Source: Defluviitaleaceae bacterium (lineage in GTDB: Bacteria > Bacillota > Clostridia > Lachnospirales > UBA5962). Taken from it: DNA of 15,187 nucleotides. The translations under genes were made by a program, and so were the position numbers. This document shows positions 6,330 to 13,893 of the stretch, one piece after another. The number at the start of each line of letters is the position of its first letter. Positions within the stretch are counted from its first letter, which is position 1. Under the pieces are notes generated by a model. The model was not told the DNA's origin and made no database searches. It was given only the letters and a program-made list of their open reading frames with translations. The stretch is from assembly GCA_009787435.1 (NCBI GenBank), contig WRFW01000209.1, positions 1 through 15,187 of the forward strand, read 5' to 3'.

Positions 6330-6522
6330 TGAGTAACAAAGTTATGTTAAAGATAGCCCATTCTTTGGGCTATCGTGGATGAGATAAAAGCGACCAAAGG
6401 GGAGCGTTAGCTCATCCAATTGAGTAACAAAGTTACGTTAAAGATAGCCCATTCTTTGGGCTATCGTGGATGAGATAAAAGCGAGCAAAGGGAGCTTTAG
6501 CTCCATCCAATTGAGTAATAAA
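6328..6522 (+). repeat. Two tandem 91-bp units (plus a short third start) of the structured intergenic repeat
   Basis: Units begin with ATTGAGTAA at 6328, 6419 and 6510, an exact period of 91 bp; the third copy stops after about a dozen bases. Each full unit can form a GTAAC-AAA-GTTAC hairpin, a 9-bp GATAGCCCA/TGGGCTATC hairpin with a 5-nt loop, and an outer stem. In unit 1 the outer stem is TGGATGAG with CTCATCCA; in unit 2 it is TGGAT with ATCCA around an inner GGAGC/GCTCC hairpin. The last ~75 nt before the gene (6523-6599) contain GGCTAA/TTAGCC (6550-6571) and a GC-rich hairpin. Confidence 0.85.
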
Positions 6523-6569
6523 TTTTAAATAATTTATCCACACTGCATAGGCTAAATATATTATATTAG

Positions 6570-6591
6570 CCCCACCGCAGGTGGTTTGGGG
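6570..6591 (+). promoter_or_regulatory. Hairpin over the translation start region of the first Hsp70 gene
   Basis: CCACC (6572-6576) pairs with GGTGG (6580-6584) around a GCA loop. Alternatively CCCC (6570-6573) can pair with GGGG (6588-6591), the best-placed Shine-Dalgarno-like run, 8 nt before ATG 6600. The two pairings compete, and both hide possible ribosome contacts. The site is otherwise weak compared with the AGGAGG sites of neighbouring genes. Confidence 0.4.
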
Positions 6592-6599
6592 TTTTATAT

Positions 6600-8111
6600 A
6601 TGAATTGGAAAGACTATAAAAAGGAAATTGAAAAAAAAGGTGAGCTAGGTGAAAATTGCTACATCTTAGGTATAGATTTGGGCACAACTAACACAATACT
6701 AAGCTATATGACTAAGAATACTAAAGAGCCTGTTGTAGTAGATGTTTCTGGCGGCTTTGGTCGTATTCCTATGCCATCGGTTGTCCAATACCGTGAAGAA
6801 GATGATGAATGGGTAATCGGCGAAGAAGCTTATAGAACAATGCTTCTTTATCCAGAAACGACAGTCCGTTCGGCAAAAAGGCATATGGGAACAGGCGTTA
6901 AATTTAAAATAAGCAAAAAAGAGCTTTCCCCAGAAGTTATAAGCTCTAAAATTTTAATTAAGTTAATTAACCACATTCATGAGCTTAACCCAAATGCTGA
7001 AATAGCGGGTGTCGTTATTTCTGTGCCTTATGATTTTGATGATAATGCAAAAAAAGCAACGATACATGCAGCTGAAATAGCAGGGCTTAAAGATAATCTC
7101 ATTTGTCTTATTGAAGAACCAAAAGCTGCTGCACTCGCTTTAACTCGCCACCAAGATATTAACGAGGGCGAAAATATTTTAATTTTTGATTTTGGCGGCG
7201 GCACTTTAGATTTAACTATTTTTAAAGTTATAGAAAAAACAGAAATGGGCATCTCATTAAAAGTAATATCGCAAGGGGGGGCTTCTGAACACGGTGGCGA
7301 TATTATGGACGAAGTAATTCTTAAAAGATTTTATGAAATGATTGAACAAAAAACAAGTATCACTTGGGAACAAATAGCACTCGAAAATCGTTTAGACCTC
7401 TCACAAAAATCAAAAGATGCAAAAGAAAGGCTTTCAAAAGTTAAAACACACAAAGTGCCTTTCACTTTTTTGCCAACCCCTTTTATGGAATCAATAAAGC
7501 GTGAAGAATTTAATTTATTGATAGAGCCTTTTATTGAAAAAACTAGGCGTATAGTGGAAAAAACACTTATTGAAGCTTACCCAGGGGCAATGCTCGCTTC
7601 CGATATTAATAGAGTAGTGCTTGAGGGGGGCTCTTGCGAAATGCCTTGGGTTCGTGAAATGCTACTAACTATGTTTCATTCCGATACCCTCTATAGCTCT
7701 AGCAGCCCCGCTTTAGATATCTCTATAGGGGCAACTTACTATGCGGCAATAAAAATGGGGTTTCTAAATTTGCCAGATTTAAACTTAAATATAGATTTTG
7801 ATGTAACAGTTCCCCATGATATTGGCATAGAGCTTTTAAAAGGCGGCAAGCCAACATTTTTTAAAATGATACCGAGGGGCACTTCTTACTCTTTAGCTAA
7901 AAAAAGCCACAATTTTAAAGTTTCAAGCGGCACTAAAGAAACTTTGCAAATTAAAATTTTAGAGCGTTTAAATAAAGAGGACAAGCTTGAAGATTGCGTT
8001 TTAATAGACACGATGAGCATAGAAAATATAGAGAAAAATAAAATTGGGTTAACTCTTTCTGTTGAAGAAGAAAATGGCACAGTAAAAGGAGAAATAGTAG
8101 CATGTATTTAG
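6600..8111 (+). CDS. Hsp70-family ATPase without helical lid
   Basis: The protein is cytoplasmic with 503 residues. Residues 20-385 form an actin-like ATPase domain: phosphate-1 GIDLGTTNT (24-32), connector EEPKAAALAL, phosphate-2 DFGGGTLD (197-204), adenosine motif VLEGGS (340-345). The key acidic and threonine positions are kept, so ATP hydrolysis is likely. Residues from about 400 resemble a short beta-type substrate-binding domain (DIGIELLKGG, IPRGTSYSL), but the alpha-helical lid of DnaK (usually about 600 residues in total) is absent, as is the LLLD-type interdomain linker. It is therefore a divergent Hsp70, not dnaK. The stop overlaps the next gene by 10 nt. No DnaJ or GrpE gene is adjacent. 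ATG 6600 leaves about 20 extra residues before the ATPase fold. Function unknown. Confidence 0.9.
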   Translation: MNWKDYKKEIEKKGELGENCYILGIDLGTTNTILSYMTKNTKEPVVVDVSGGFGRIPMPSVVQYREEDDEWVIGEEAYRTMLLYPETTVRSAKRHMGTGVKFKISKKELSPEVISSKILIKLINHIHELNPNAEIAGVVISVPYDFDDNAKKATIHAAEIAGLKDNLICLIEEPKAAALALTRHQDINEGENILIFDFGGGTLDLTIFKVIEKTEMGISLKVISQGGASEHGGDIMDEVILKRFYEMIEQKTSITWEQIALENRLDLSQKSKDAKERLSKVKTHKVPFTFLPTPFMESIKREEFNLLIEPFIEKTRRIVEKTLIEAYPGAMLASDINRVVLEGGSCEMPWVREMLLTMFHSDTLYSSSSPALDISIGATYYAAIKMGFLNLPDLNLNIDFDVTVPHDIGIELLKGGKPTFFKMIPRGTSYSLAKKSHNFKVSSGTKETLQIKILERLNKEDKLEDCVLIDTMSIENIEKNKIGLTLSVEEENGTVKGEIVACI

Positions 8112-10150
8112 GTATAGATTTAGGGACGACAAATTCTGTTGCCATGATTTTTAATGATAAAACAAACGAAACAGAACCAGTTTATATAGATGAAACCGAA
8201 ACTATATTGCCCTCTGTAGTAAACTATCTTGAAGATGAAACTATAGTGGGCTTCTTAGCGAAAGAAACTGCTATAATATACCCAGAAACGACTATAATCT
8301 CAATAAAAAAATATATCGGCGAAGAGGGAAAAATCCTTTTAGGAACAGAATCAAAAACGCCTGTAGAAATTAGTGCAGATATTTTGCGAACTTTAAAAGA
8401 AGCGGCAGAAAAACAAGCAAATACTACTTTTGATGAAGTAGTAATTACTCACCCAGCTTATTTTAATGATAGGCAAATATTTTCAACTAAAGAAGCAGGC
8501 GAGTTAGCAGGCTTTAAAAGTGTTTTTCTTCTTTCAGAGCCTTTAGCCGCAGCTATTGAATATGGTTATAAAAATTCTTATGCACAAACTATATTAGTTT
8601 ATGATTTAGGCGGGGGCACTTTTGACGCTAGCATTTTAAAAGTAAATGTAGATGAGGGCGGCCGTGAATCTTTCACCGAGCTTGCAACAGTCGGTGATAT
8701 GAACCTAGGCGGGGACGATTTTGATTATGAGTTAATGAACTATTTTAAAAAAGAGTTCAAAAAGCAATCAAATATAGATATAGACAAAATAGAAGATGTT
8801 TTAGAGAAAAAACGTGTGCTGCAAAAGCTTAAAGTGGAAGCTGAAAATACTAAGAAGAAACTTTCTTCTACAAACAAAGTTAAAGTTAGTATGAACCCGT
8901 TATTTGTGTTAGAGGGAATCCCGCAAAATTTAAATTGTGAAATAACAAGGGAAGATTTTGAAACTCTAATCAGAAAATATGTAGACCGAACACGCGAAAT
9001 AGTAGAAGAATCTTTAAAAAGAGCCGATAGAACAGCAGACCAAATTTCCAAGGTAATATTAGTTGGTGGTTCTACTTTCGTTCCAATGGTTAAAAGAACC
9101 GTTTCTGCACTTCTTAAAGAGCCATACCGAGCTGAAGACCCCGCAAAGAGCGTTTCTATGGGTGCTGCTATTTATAATTTTCTTATTCATTTGCCAAACG
9201 CAAATGTGCACGTGCAGCAAGTTACTAGGCAAATTTTAGGCACAATGGCAGTAACAAATACTGAAACTATGGAAAGAGAGTTAATAGAAATAATCCCTCT
9301 TGGAAGCCCTATACCTATAACCGTTACAGATGATAATTTTACCAATATGGCTAGCAGTGTAAATGTAAATATTTATCAATGGGAAGAAGGCTATGAAAAA
9401 AACCGTCAATATTTGGGGCTTTTATCTTTAGAGGGTTTAGAAGAGGGGGCAGACCTTTCACTAACTTATGAGTTAGATGAAAATAATATTTTCAGTGTAT
9501 ATTTGCAAGATAAAGCTACAGGAAAATCTGAAAAAGCAATTTTTGATAGAACAGGCAAAGAACACATAGAAGAAGAAAAGCCGATTTCAAATAGTAAAAT
9601 GGCTGTAAATATTGTGTTTATAATAGATACTACCGGCAGTATGGATAGTTATATAAATGCTGTGAAAGATAGAGCTATAGCTTTCGCAAACATAATAAAA
9701 GAAAAAGGTATAAGCTATAAGCTAGGCTTAATAGGGTTCGGTGATTTATATGAAAAAGAAAAGCCTAGCATATATAAACCGACAGAAGATGTTGAAAAGT
9801 TTAGAAACTGGGTTCAAAAAATTCCAAGAACTTATGGTGGAGATATTCCAGAATCAAGCCTAGAAGCTGTGGAGACTGCATTAACTTTAACGAGCCAAGC
9901 AGAAAATATTTTTATTTTAATCACAGATGCACCGCCACATGTGCCAACTAAAAATGGCAAAAGCCCAGAAGATATTAAAAAGCTTTTAGAAGAAAAAAAT
10001 GTAACAACATATGTTGCCGCAGCGCATGATGATAGAAGCAAAGCTGCTTATAGCGTAATAGCAAATGGCAAATATTATAATTTACACGAAGATTTTTTAG
10101 ACATATTAGATGTTATAGCTATTAGCATAGCAGAGCTTGTAAGAGTTTAG
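8102..10150 (+). CDS. Hsp70-von Willebrand factor A fusion protein
   Basis: The protein has 682 residues. Residues 1-370 are an Hsp70 ATPase domain: GIDLGTTNS (4-12), HPAYFNDRQ, SEPLAAAIEYGY, DLGGGTFD (168-175), VGGST (321-325). Residues 375-490 look like a reduced beta substrate-binding segment (TRQILGTM, IPLGSPIPI). Residues 500-682 are a vWA domain with an intact metal-dependent adhesion site: DTTGSM (D509, T511, S513), GGDIPE (579-584) and ITDAP with D609. vWA domains bind partner proteins through a Mg2+-bridged acidic residue. Here the domain occupies the place of the Hsp70 lid, suggesting a partner-recruiting module. There is no signal peptide or membrane segment, so it is cytoplasmic. 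AGGAGA precedes ATG 8102, which lies inside the end of the upstream Hsp70 gene, so the two products are probably made together. Process unknown. Confidence 0.92.
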   Translation: MYLGIDLGTTNSVAMIFNDKTNETEPVYIDETETILPSVVNYLEDETIVGFLAKETAIIYPETTIISIKKYIGEEGKILLGTESKTPVEISADILRTLKEAAEKQANTTFDEVVITHPAYFNDRQIFSTKEAGELAGFKSVFLLSEPLAAAIEYGYKNSYAQTILVYDLGGGTFDASILKVNVDEGGRESFTELATVGDMNLGGDDFDYELMNYFKKEFKKQSNIDIDKIEDVLEKKRVLQKLKVEAENTKKKLSSTNKVKVSMNPLFVLEGIPQNLNCEITREDFETLIRKYVDRTREIVEESLKRADRTADQISKVILVGGSTFVPMVKRTVSALLKEPYRAEDPAKSVSMGAAIYNFLIHLPNANVHVQQVTRQILGTMAVTNTETMERELIEIIPLGSPIPITVTDDNFTNMASSVNVNIYQWEEGYEKNRQYLGLLSLEGLEEGADLSLTYELDENNIFSVYLQDKATGKSEKAIFDRTGKEHIEEEKPISNSKMAVNIVFIIDTTGSMDSYINAVKDRAIAFANIIKEKGISYKLGLIGFGDLYEKEKPSIYKPTEDVEKFRNWVQKIPRTYGGDIPESSLEAVETALTLTSQAENIFILITDAPPHVPTKNGKSPEDIKKLLEEKNVTTYVAAAHDDRSKAAYSVIANGKYYNLHEDFLDILDVIAISIAELVRV

Positions 10151-10218
10151 CGTTTTCTTGGATTTATACTTATCAAATTTTTTAGTCTCAGCTTTTTACT
10201 TTATAAATTTAATAAAAA

Positions 10219-10243
10219 AGACCCTTTAAGGGTCTCTTTTTTT
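10219..10243. terminator. Bidirectional terminator between convergent genes
   Basis: AGACCC (10219-10224) and GGGTCT (10230-10235) form a stem that can extend as AGACCCTT/AAGGGTCT. A T-run follows on the plus strand (10237-10243), and an A-run precedes it (10213-10218), giving a T-run on the minus strand. It closes the Hsp70 operon and the oppositely oriented nitroreductase gene. Nothing else is seen in 10151-10218. Confidence 0.9.
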
Positions 10244-10802
10244 ATTCTACTATTGTAAACTTGTTCAAATCTATTTCGTGTGGGTCTTTAGTGTTGTTTC
10301 CGTGCCCTAATAAAACACCAACTCCAAAATTATAACCCTCTTTCCAGCCTACTCTTTTTTTAAGCTCTTCGCCTTTTGCAGCGTTAATAAAAGGGAATTG
10401 GCTCATCGCCGCTATTACATTTCCAAGCCCTAAAGATTGTGCTGCAAGGGCTATATTTTGGGCTACAATGCCAACGTCTAAGCGTACGTCTTCATGGGCA
10501 TCTGGCGGCGTTAAAATTAAAAACATACAAGCACTATTATAAAAAACTTTTCCGCCACGGCTAAGTATTCTTTCATATGCATCTGCTTCATGCATTTTTA
10601 TGTGGTCTAAGGCTGCATCGTTCATCTCGTCTAAAAGTTCTTTATTTTGTATCGCTATTATTTGCCAATGTTGCGTGTTTTTAGAAGATGGTGCTTGCAA
10701 AGCAGCACGCCCAATAGTGTTTAATATCTCTTTGTCTAAAAGTTCGCCTGTATACCCTCTGCAAGAGAAACGCTCTTGTATTGTTTTTAAAACATCGTTC
10801 AT
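10242..10802 (-). CDS. Nitroreductase-family FMN oxidoreductase
   Basis: This is a cytoplasmic flavoprotein family that uses NAD(P)H to reduce nitro compounds, quinones or similar acceptors; the physiological substrate is unknown. I chose ATG 10802 (186 residues) because CGGAGG lies about 8 nt before it; an upstream in-frame ATG at 10829 lacks a site. Family signatures are the N-terminal FMN-phosphate motif RFSCR (11-15), APSSKNTQHW (37-46), the region VRLDVGIVAQNIALAAQSLGLG (about 110-131), and a C-terminal GVGVLLGHG. It is a single-gene unit with its own promoter. Length and motifs fit a normal, intact member. Confidence 0.93.
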   Translation of the reverse strand: MNDVLKTIQERFSCRGYTGELLDKEILNTIGRAALQAPSSKNTQHWQIIAIQNKELLDEMNDAALDHIKMHEADAYERILSRGGKVFYNSACMFLILTPPDAHEDVRLDVGIVAQNIALAAQSLGLGNVIAAMSQFPFINAAKGEELKKRVGWKEGYNFGVGVLLGHGNNTKDPHEIDLNKFTIVE

Positions 10803-10841
10803 ATTCAAAACCTCCGATAAGTTTAGCATAAATCTACTTAT

Positions 10842-10870
10842 ATTTTAACATATTTTTTCTGAAACATCAA
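10842..10870 (-). promoter_or_regulatory. Sigma-A promoter of the nitroreductase gene
   Basis: On the minus strand TTGATG (complement of 10865-10870) and TAAAAT (complement of 10842-10847) are separated by 17 nt. They lie about 40 nt upstream of ATG 10802. Confidence 0.65.
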
Positions 10871-10882
10871 GAAAATTTTATA

Positions 10883-12217
10883 TTAAGGGGCAGGTTTTCT
10901 TATAGAAGTGTTTAATGGCACAGTCCATCTTCCGTTTGAAGGTTGAAAGACATGGGTTGTAAAAAAGGGAGGGTGGTCAAAACTGCGAAGGCTCCAAACG
11001 GTTGCTGGTCTATAATCAAGAAAATTCCCATATGGATGAAGTGTAGAAGAAATAATATAATTTGGAATGCTATCGTTTAACTCAATTCTTCCTATCACAT
11101 ATTCTGGGGTTCCATCACCATTTAAAATTATATTCCCAATTTCATCTCTTCCAACGTATTCTACTATAAAAGTGAAGTGCCATCTTTTGTTAAACGATAA
11201 ATTAAAACCGCCAACTTCAACATTAATCATACTTGGGTAGCTTGAAACTATTCTTGAATAATTAAATATTTCTTGTTTAATAGCATTGTTAATAGTGTTA
11301 TTAGTATTAAATTGGTTAAATCGGCTTGGGCTAGCTAAGGAAAAGTCAAATTCAAACCCTGGCATTAATATACTATTTAAATCTTTATCTTCAAGAAATT
11401 CCCAAATGCTTCTTTGGTAGCCCGTAAATAAAGAATTTGTATTAAGAGTAGTTTCTAATGGGAATCTAGGCGGCTCTATATTTTCCATTATATATTCAAT
11501 ATCAATTAAATTGTATTCTTTAAGAAATTCAAGGCTTTTCGGACCGTGCCAATATATAGGGTTCCTTTCTCTTGCAGACCTTGGCACTTCAAATTCAGCT
11601 TCCACATTAAAAGTGTCTCCATTTGCCCAACTGCCTAATAAAGGGGTTAATGTTACTAAGCCATCATTTGATACGCTTGCCGCTAAAGGGTTAGTAACGC
11701 TCCAAAATAAGTTTGTTAAGTTTGCTAAATTGTTAGTAATTCTTGAATTGTTATAATTTCTACCATATGCTCTAAATTGGTGATTTAAGCTGCTTAATCC
11801 CATAGTAACATTTGGTTGCACTACTTCTAAATTATTTATTGGTCTAATTTCTATTTTGTGCATTGCTTGAAAATGTTCGGTTCTACCAGATATTATTATA
11901 TACCCATATTCTAAAGTTCGCCCTAAAGCTGGGTGCGGTGCTGATGTAGTTAAATAGTTACCGCCAGTTATAGAAGCTAAAGTGTGTACTGTTGGGTTTG
12001 GTAAGCCCCCGCCAACGAGCACATTTTGTTGAGTTGCTAATGTAAACACTGTAATGGGGTCTTCTAATATTGGGTAAGTATTAATTATCATAGATTGTCC
12101 AACGTATATATAGTCTGGCAAGTCTATAATAAAAGCTTGTGGGCTTGCTTGTGCTGTTATCTTTGGTGCAAATACAATAGCTATTCCTATAACTAATTGT
12201 ATAAAAAACTTTTTCAT
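10883..12217 (-). CDS. Exported protein of unknown function with an Ig-like segment
   Basis: The protein has 444 residues from ATG 12217, chosen because AAGGAGG lies 8 nt upstream and a typical signal peptide follows: KK at 2-3, a hydrophobic core (4-17) and an AQA cleavage site near residue 24. An in-frame ATG at 12241 would place charged residues before the signal. Residues about 168-210 (LFWSVTNPLAASVSNDGLVTL, split around 190) resemble the core of bacterial Ig-like group 2 domains. The rest is beta-prone, Asn/Thr-rich and unrecognised. It has no LPXTG sorting signal, lipobox or C-terminal membrane anchor, so it is probably released or loosely wall-bound. It follows the polymerase/DUF4956 pair on the same strand with a 158-nt gap, which shows no clear promoter or terminator, so read-through is possible. 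Confidence 0.8.
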   Translation of the reverse strand: MKKFFIQLVIGIAIVFAPKITAQASPQAFIIDLPDYIYVGQSMIINTYPILEDPITVFTLATQQNVLVGGGLPNPTVHTLASITGGNYLTTSAPHPALGRTLEYGYIIISGRTEHFQAMHKIEIRPINNLEVVQPNVTMGLSSLNHQFRAYGRNYNNSRITNNLANLTNLFWSVTNPLAASVSNDGLVTLTPLLGSWANGDTFNVEAEFEVPRSARERNPIYWHGPKSLEFLKEYNLIDIEYIMENIEPPRFPLETTLNTNSLFTGYQRSIWEFLEDKDLNSILMPGFEFDFSLASPSRFNQFNTNNTINNAIKQEIFNYSRIVSSYPSMINVEVGGFNLSFNKRWHFTFIVEYVGRDEIGNIILNGDGTPEYVIGRIELNDSIPNYIISSTLHPYGNFLDYRPATVWSLRSFDHPPFFTTHVFQPSNGRWTVPLNTSIRKPAP

Positions 12218-12375
12218 TTCTTTTTCCTCCTTAAATGCCAACCTTTTTCGGTTTTTGCTGGGTAAATTTTTTAATCCCTCAAGGAGTTTATCGTCTATTT
12301 AAAAAAAATGGTTAAGTTATTTTAATTATTATTTTACTAAGCTACAGATTAAAAGGGGATTTTTAGAAAGGGGGT

Positions 12376-13164
12376 CTAAACATAATCCCCATTATATTCT
12401 ATAATCACAGCACTACTAACATACCCAGAAGCTTGAAACACTTTTATAAATTCAGTATCATTATTTTTAATTTTTATTTCCAAAGTCAATTCTATATTTT
12501 CATTTGAAAGTGTTTTATTTTTCAACTTATATTTTTTCACTGCTCTATTTAGCATTTTTAAAATTCTATCGTCGTTTTCGTTTGTATAGTTTAAAATTAG
12601 CAAATACTTTGCTTTTTTTACATTCAAAAAGCCCATTAATATGTAAATGGCACATATTAGAGTGGTGCCTATTATTGCTAATTCATGCAAAGTTGAACCA
12701 GCAGTAATTCCCACTGCTACGCTTAAGAAAATGAAGCCAATATCTATTGGCTCTTTTATTGAAGAGCGAAACCGCACCATAGATAAAGCACCAAGCATAC
12801 CGAGCGTTAACACAAGGTTAGAGCCTATAGTTACAATTGTGAAAGCGGTTATAACGGTAACCATCATTATTAACACACCGAAATTTTCACTATAAATAAG
12901 CCCTCTATAAAAAAAGCGGTATACTAAATATATAATTGCACCGCACAATGCGGCGATTAAAATTGATATTATAGAATCCCCTAGAGTAAGATAATGATTT
13001 TGTGGGATATATTCAATAAAGTTTCTTACTATATTATCTCCTATTGGAACTATACTATCTCCTATCGGAACTATACTATCTCCTATCGGAACTATACTAT
13101 CTCCTATTGGAGTTTCGTTATATAATATAGGAATATCTTGAATGTTGATTGTCTGCTCTTGCAT
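12376..13164 (-). CDS. DUF4956 membrane protein with PIGDSIV repeats
   Basis: The protein has 262 residues. The N-terminal tail contains four copies of a seven-residue repeat, PIGDSIV (residues 19-46, the last reading PIGDNIV). Several membrane segments follow at about 63-85, 94-113, 115-129, 143-158 and 161-180. The family signature GALSMVRFRSSIKEP lies at 125-139. A soluble C-terminal domain of about 80 residues, Lys/Asn-rich with alternating strands, faces one side. DUF4956 proteins are known to accompany VTC-type polyphosphate polymerases, and here the polymerase gene ends only 4 nt upstream. The ribosome site, a G-run, lies inside the end of that gene, so the two are translationally coupled. 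A transport or anchoring role for the polymerase product is inference. Confidence 0.9.
   Translation of the reverse strand: MQEQTINIQDIPILYNETPIGDSIVPIGDSIVPIGDSIVPIGDNIVRNFIEYIPQNHYLTLGDSIISILIAALCGAIIYLVYRFFYRGLIYSENFGVLIMMVTVITAFTIVTIGSNLVLTLGMLGALSMVRFRSSIKEPIDIGFIFLSVAVGITAGSTLHELAIIGTTLICAIYILMGFLNVKKAKYLLILNYTNENDDRILKMLNRAVKKYKLKNKTLSNENIELTLEIKIKNNDTEFIKVFQASGYVSSAVIIEYNGDYV
13028..13111 (-). repeat. 21-bp in-frame tandem repeat in the DUF4956 gene
   Basis: Four units of 21 bp (13028-13048, 13049-13069, 13070-13090, 13091-13111) encode PIGDSIV-type heptads. Units 2 and 3 are identical. Units 1 and 4 differ from them only at one or two positions, C/T and A/C changes that are mostly silent. 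The unit length is a multiple of three, so copy-number change would not break the frame. Confidence 0.95.
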
Positions 13165-13168
13165 CTAA

Positions 13169-13864
13169 TTAAATTCCCCCCTCTAGTTTTAAAAGGCATA
13201 AACAAAATTTAGATATAGACGTACGGTTTGAAATGATTATGCCGCCCAAAAGCTCCGATATAACAGAGGGTATAAAATTATTATATTTAACTTCTAATAT
13301 TATAGGGTTCACTTTTGGACCCTCTGGAAACACATTGTAAAAAATATTTGAATTAGGCTTTGCCGCCCTCAAATTTTTATCAAATGTAATTCTTACATTC
13401 CCAGATTTATATGTATAAGCTGTTCTATCATACACTACATTCACTACAGGTCTAATATTTTTTTTCGTATGTATGCTGTAAAAATTTTTAAATACTTCAT
13501 TTTCTAACCTATTTTTCATGAAACTATAATTTTTAGCAGCTATTAAAGAAAGCTCATCTTTCGTTAAGAATACTCGTTTTTTAGCTACATAGTGCCCATT
13601 TTTATGTTTAATTTCAAGGTTAGAAAAATCTTTATTTCCGTTATAAAAGCGTGCACGAAATTTGCTTCTTATTGAAATGCCGTTCATTTTTTCGTTAAAG
13701 GCTGTGTTATATTGGTCGTCGAAATAGAGGCTTTCTATGCTATACTTTCCATTTAGATTTTTGTCTAAGCTCATTATATTTTTTAGCCTATTTTCCAAAA
13801 TAATCATTTCTTTTTCGCTTATGAAATATTTATTTTCAAATCGGAAATCATTTTTTTCATACAT
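13169..13864 (-). CDS. VTC-domain polyphosphate polymerase
   Basis: The 231 residues cover one VTC tunnel domain, related to the catalytic part of yeast Vtc4, which makes polyphosphate from ATP. Conserved charged residues lining the tunnel are visible: R8, E10 and K12 in RFENKY; YSIESLYFDD (41-50); R70 and R72 in KFRARFY; E84 and K86 in LEIKHKNG; KKR (95-97); RPVVNVVYDR (138-147); ITFDKNLR; and E191 and K193 in ILEVKY. No membrane segment is present, so membrane association would depend on the DUF4956 partner encoded directly downstream. GAGGT lies about 10 nt before ATG 13864, and a near-perfect promoter lies just upstream. No SPX or kinase domain is fused. Enzyme activity is expected from family knowledge, not demonstrated. 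Confidence 0.92.
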   Translation of the reverse strand: MYEKNDFRFENKYFISEKEMIILENRLKNIMSLDKNLNGKYSIESLYFDDQYNTAFNEKMNGISIRSKFRARFYNGNKDFSNLEIKHKNGHYVAKKRVFLTKDELSLIAAKNYSFMKNRLENEVFKNFYSIHTKKNIRPVVNVVYDRTAYTYKSGNVRITFDKNLRAAKPNSNIFYNVFPEGPKVNPIILEVKYNNFIPSVISELLGGIIISNRTSISKFCLCLLKLEGGI

Positions 13865-13893
13865 AATAGGTAGTTACCTCTTTTTTTGTATAT

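Noticed and set aside
6328..6522. CRISPR array
   Set aside because: The 91-bp units are contiguous with no unique spacers between short repeats, and no cas gene is present.
6600..8111. Housekeeping dnaK
   Set aside because: It is about 100 residues too short, lacks the lid and the usual interdomain linker, and has no hrcA/grpE/dnaJ neighbours or CIRCE.
12218..12375. Terminator or riboswitch between the DUF4956 gene and the exported-protein gene
   Set aside because: G-runs and A/T tracts are visible, but I could find no convincing stem with a U-run and no known aptamer motif.
13028..13111. CRISPR-like short repeats
   Set aside because: The 21-bp units are head-to-tail without spacers and lie in frame in a clearly coding gene.
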